DNA from: RGIG4608 sp045606265
GTDB taxonomy: Bacteria; Bacillota; Clostridia; Oscillospirales; CAG-272
DNA length: 6,184 bases
Reading direction: 5' to 3'
NCBI GenBank assembly: GCA_045606265.1
Contig: JAZURO010000049.1
Span: forward strand, 1-6,184
In this document: positions 5,901-6,184 of the stretch, piece after piece
How positions within the stretch are numbered: position 1 is the first letter of the stretch
Layout: the number at the start of each line of letters is the position of its first letter
Program-made: the position numbers and the translations under genes
The notes under the pieces: generated by a model
Database searches by the model: none
What the model was told of the DNA's origin: nothing
The model's input: the letters and a program-made list of their open reading frames with translations, nothing else

Positions 5901-6184
5901 GAGCTGTTACTACCTATACTTACGACGAATACGGTCAGCTTATAAGAGAAGATAATCAAGCACTTGACAAAACGGTAGAATACGTGTATAATGGAATTGG
6001 AAATATTGAGAGTGTCAAGACGTATGACTATCCCCCCAAGGGCACGGAGCCAAGCGGCACTCCTGTTACAAAGAGTTTTACGTATAACACAAGCCGTCCC
6101 GATAGGTTGACGAGATATAACGGAGCGATAGTTGCGTACAACTCAATGGGCTGTCCAACCACCTTTAACGGTATGAGCGCAACG
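2927..6184 (+). CDS. YD-repeat / RHS-family protein, 3' end outside window
   Basis: An uninterrupted frame of 1086 codons, still open at the window edge. Proteins of this family build a hollow beta-strand shell from YD repeats that encloses or displays a variable C-terminal domain, often a toxin used against other cells. Visible parts are: a beta-rich N-terminus (residues 1-110, with INLSLVFNYANRG and an FVDEYGKTTNLY segment as in clostridial RHS proteins); degenerate strands to about 360; a likely carbohydrate-binding-like beta-sandwich at 366-455 (SGW 388-390, QWTYF around 418-422, DFKIEY from 448); and YD-type motifs at 615 (YTYNQDGLL), 707, 726, 776 (HIYDKYGRL), 861 (FTYDSIGRV), 977 (YEYDNMGRI), 997 (YTYDEYGQL), 1019 and 1051. 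The last follow a 20-22-residue rhythm. The final RPDRLTRYNG...YNSMGCPTTFNG pattern usually precedes the RHS core end. No signal peptide or membrane segment is seen. The C-terminal domain and any immunity gene lie beyond the window. Confidence 0.88.
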   Translation, partial: MSNTYVKKYDVGQIKLDLPYANYIHELPLLSFGDILHTINLSLVFNYANRGENTFSVFKGYKFNWQKRIILDSSTQCPTSFVDEYGKTTNLYNNDGVYTFGDDSQRIIRTTARPSLPPIPGSDIEMEDGIETFDYTVEYPDGSKEVYNQNGYLMSMCDKYSDNAFLTFLHLSNGRLSSIIYNNNKKIIFTYPDDSEITITYKVGSESICTTTINASDNDSSVLVDHYSGVEYELQLSNMNFTVTGSATENEETVTYIKELIAETNSTLSIIDKIGDEIVNKISYTYPGYASNFVDGGSNLVVITDKNGVKTMVQYENKKPKYSFEYKDNFDSMFYLNRYLGNISIYQDQKVVAKQTYNDCDCLLYGLNGKWTRSLTNYGNSRGYFLVSGWVNYFAQQFELTLEGKTDPRKIIYCTPDQWTYFAFIYKSESNDISISFGANTGTYKTRDFKIEYLPDYQEGDWEYAHLYKSEDILNYNGVYIPIDDRCIRYTKNGQNNWLEGATVDDIIKYKINAKKNVNNGEAYYNNLKEVITGVTGLAVIYNDQAIDISAVKVGKRITDKENKQYINILDIDENNPTSSIISNSFVNGVLVSTSQFNSKLDVVSETSNDITTSYTYNQDGLLTFEGIQGLSTKTVTYSTNTNGDMEIQVTDEFNNSTVCTMDSKWGAIKTIRLPDNTVITNTYDGDMSALINQSFAVGDNARKNIFGYANGRVNSLSDGTLTYTFGYSDKGELESVLKNGTGVEHHTYSENENDDTDTVVSKYPTEASPLHTTTHIYDKYGRLKKIEGVLENVYDIAPVIDASKVEEIPSSDNRCAVLSTSADLLRGETTTNIYSTKGELTEKTVVDTADASDIISRETFTYDSIGRVKTEHYYPTSDKFRCLSKTIEYEKGENDPTADGTISEFTYATDTIWGIVPPTFMMHKTTNEYEDDFHRLTKKTHNIDNAIFDKCFTYDKSRIEEVEEHIFDQQIGISNYEYDNMGRISSITANGAVTTYTYDEYGQLIREDNQALDKTVEYVYNGIGNIESVKTYDYPPKGTEPSGTPVTKSFTYNTSRPDRLTRYNGAIVAYNSMGCPTTFNGMSAT
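4022..4291 (+). other. Probable carbohydrate-binding-like module within the YD-repeat protein
   Basis: Residues 366-455 lack YD motifs and read like a jelly-roll carbohydrate-binding module: an opening glycine- and tyrosine-rich strand, SGWVNYF, a polar turn, QWTYFAFIY, alternating strands with SISF, and a closing DFKIEY, similar to the last strand of such modules. In this family the fold would help attach the protein to a glycan surface. This is inferred from strand pattern and a few key residues, so the fold is uncertain. The DNA here also looks more AT-rich than the flanking gene, which would fit a swapped-in module. Confidence 0.4.

Noticed and set aside
1..6184. CRISPR array, insertion sequence or transposase gene
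   Set aside because: No regularly spaced long repeats with unique spacers and no transposase or recombinase reading frame were seen.

Overview
The window looks like a chromosomal fragment from an uncultured, low-to-mid GC Firmicute, most likely a gut-type member of the Clostridia. This is inferred from strong GGAGG ribosome binding sites, a UPF0291/DUF896 gene (a family largely confined to Firmicutes), the style of the YD-repeat protein, and AT-rich intergenic DNA. No 16S gene or other taxonomic marker is present, so nothing finer can be said.

Left part, minus strand (190-2637): a compact three-gene cluster transcribed right to left. It encodes an ABC exporter half-transporter (877-2637), a 70-residue DUF896 protein (647-859) and the tRNA t6A-modification ATPase TsaE (190-645). 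The gaps are 17 nt and 1 nt, so this is almost certainly one transcript. All three genes look intact. TsaE belongs to essential tRNA modification. The exporter and DUF896 protein have no evident mechanistic link to it, so the cluster looks like housekeeping genes with shared transcription rather than a pathway.

Far left (1-189): no gene. The stretch is densely self-complementary. It has a 13-bp perfect inverted repeat (29-66), three consecutive hairpins enclosed by a possible outer stem (86-148), and a hairpin whose loop can pair with a downstream segment (151-186). A 16-bp near-identical direct repeat (9-24 and 226-241) brackets it, and one copy lies inside the 3' end of tsaE. This suggests a small structured repeat element next to, or inserted at, the end of tsaE.

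Middle (2638-2926): a divergent intergenic region. It carries a probable promoter for the exporter operon, a 10-bp-arm inverted repeat overlapping that promoter's -35 position, four TGRCACC heptamers spaced exactly 10 bp apart just upstream of a TATAAT box, and a leader with an extra Shine-Dalgarno and very short reading frame.

Right part, plus strand (2927 to the window end): one long open frame of 1086 codons with no stop. It encodes the N-terminal and central part of a YD-repeat/RHS-family protein. It has a beta-rich N-terminal segment, a probable carbohydrate-binding-like beta-sandwich around residues 366-455, and YD repeats that become regular towards the window end. In this family the variable C-terminal tip (often a toxin, with an immunity gene next to it) follows the repeats. 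Here it would lie beyond the window and cannot be assessed.
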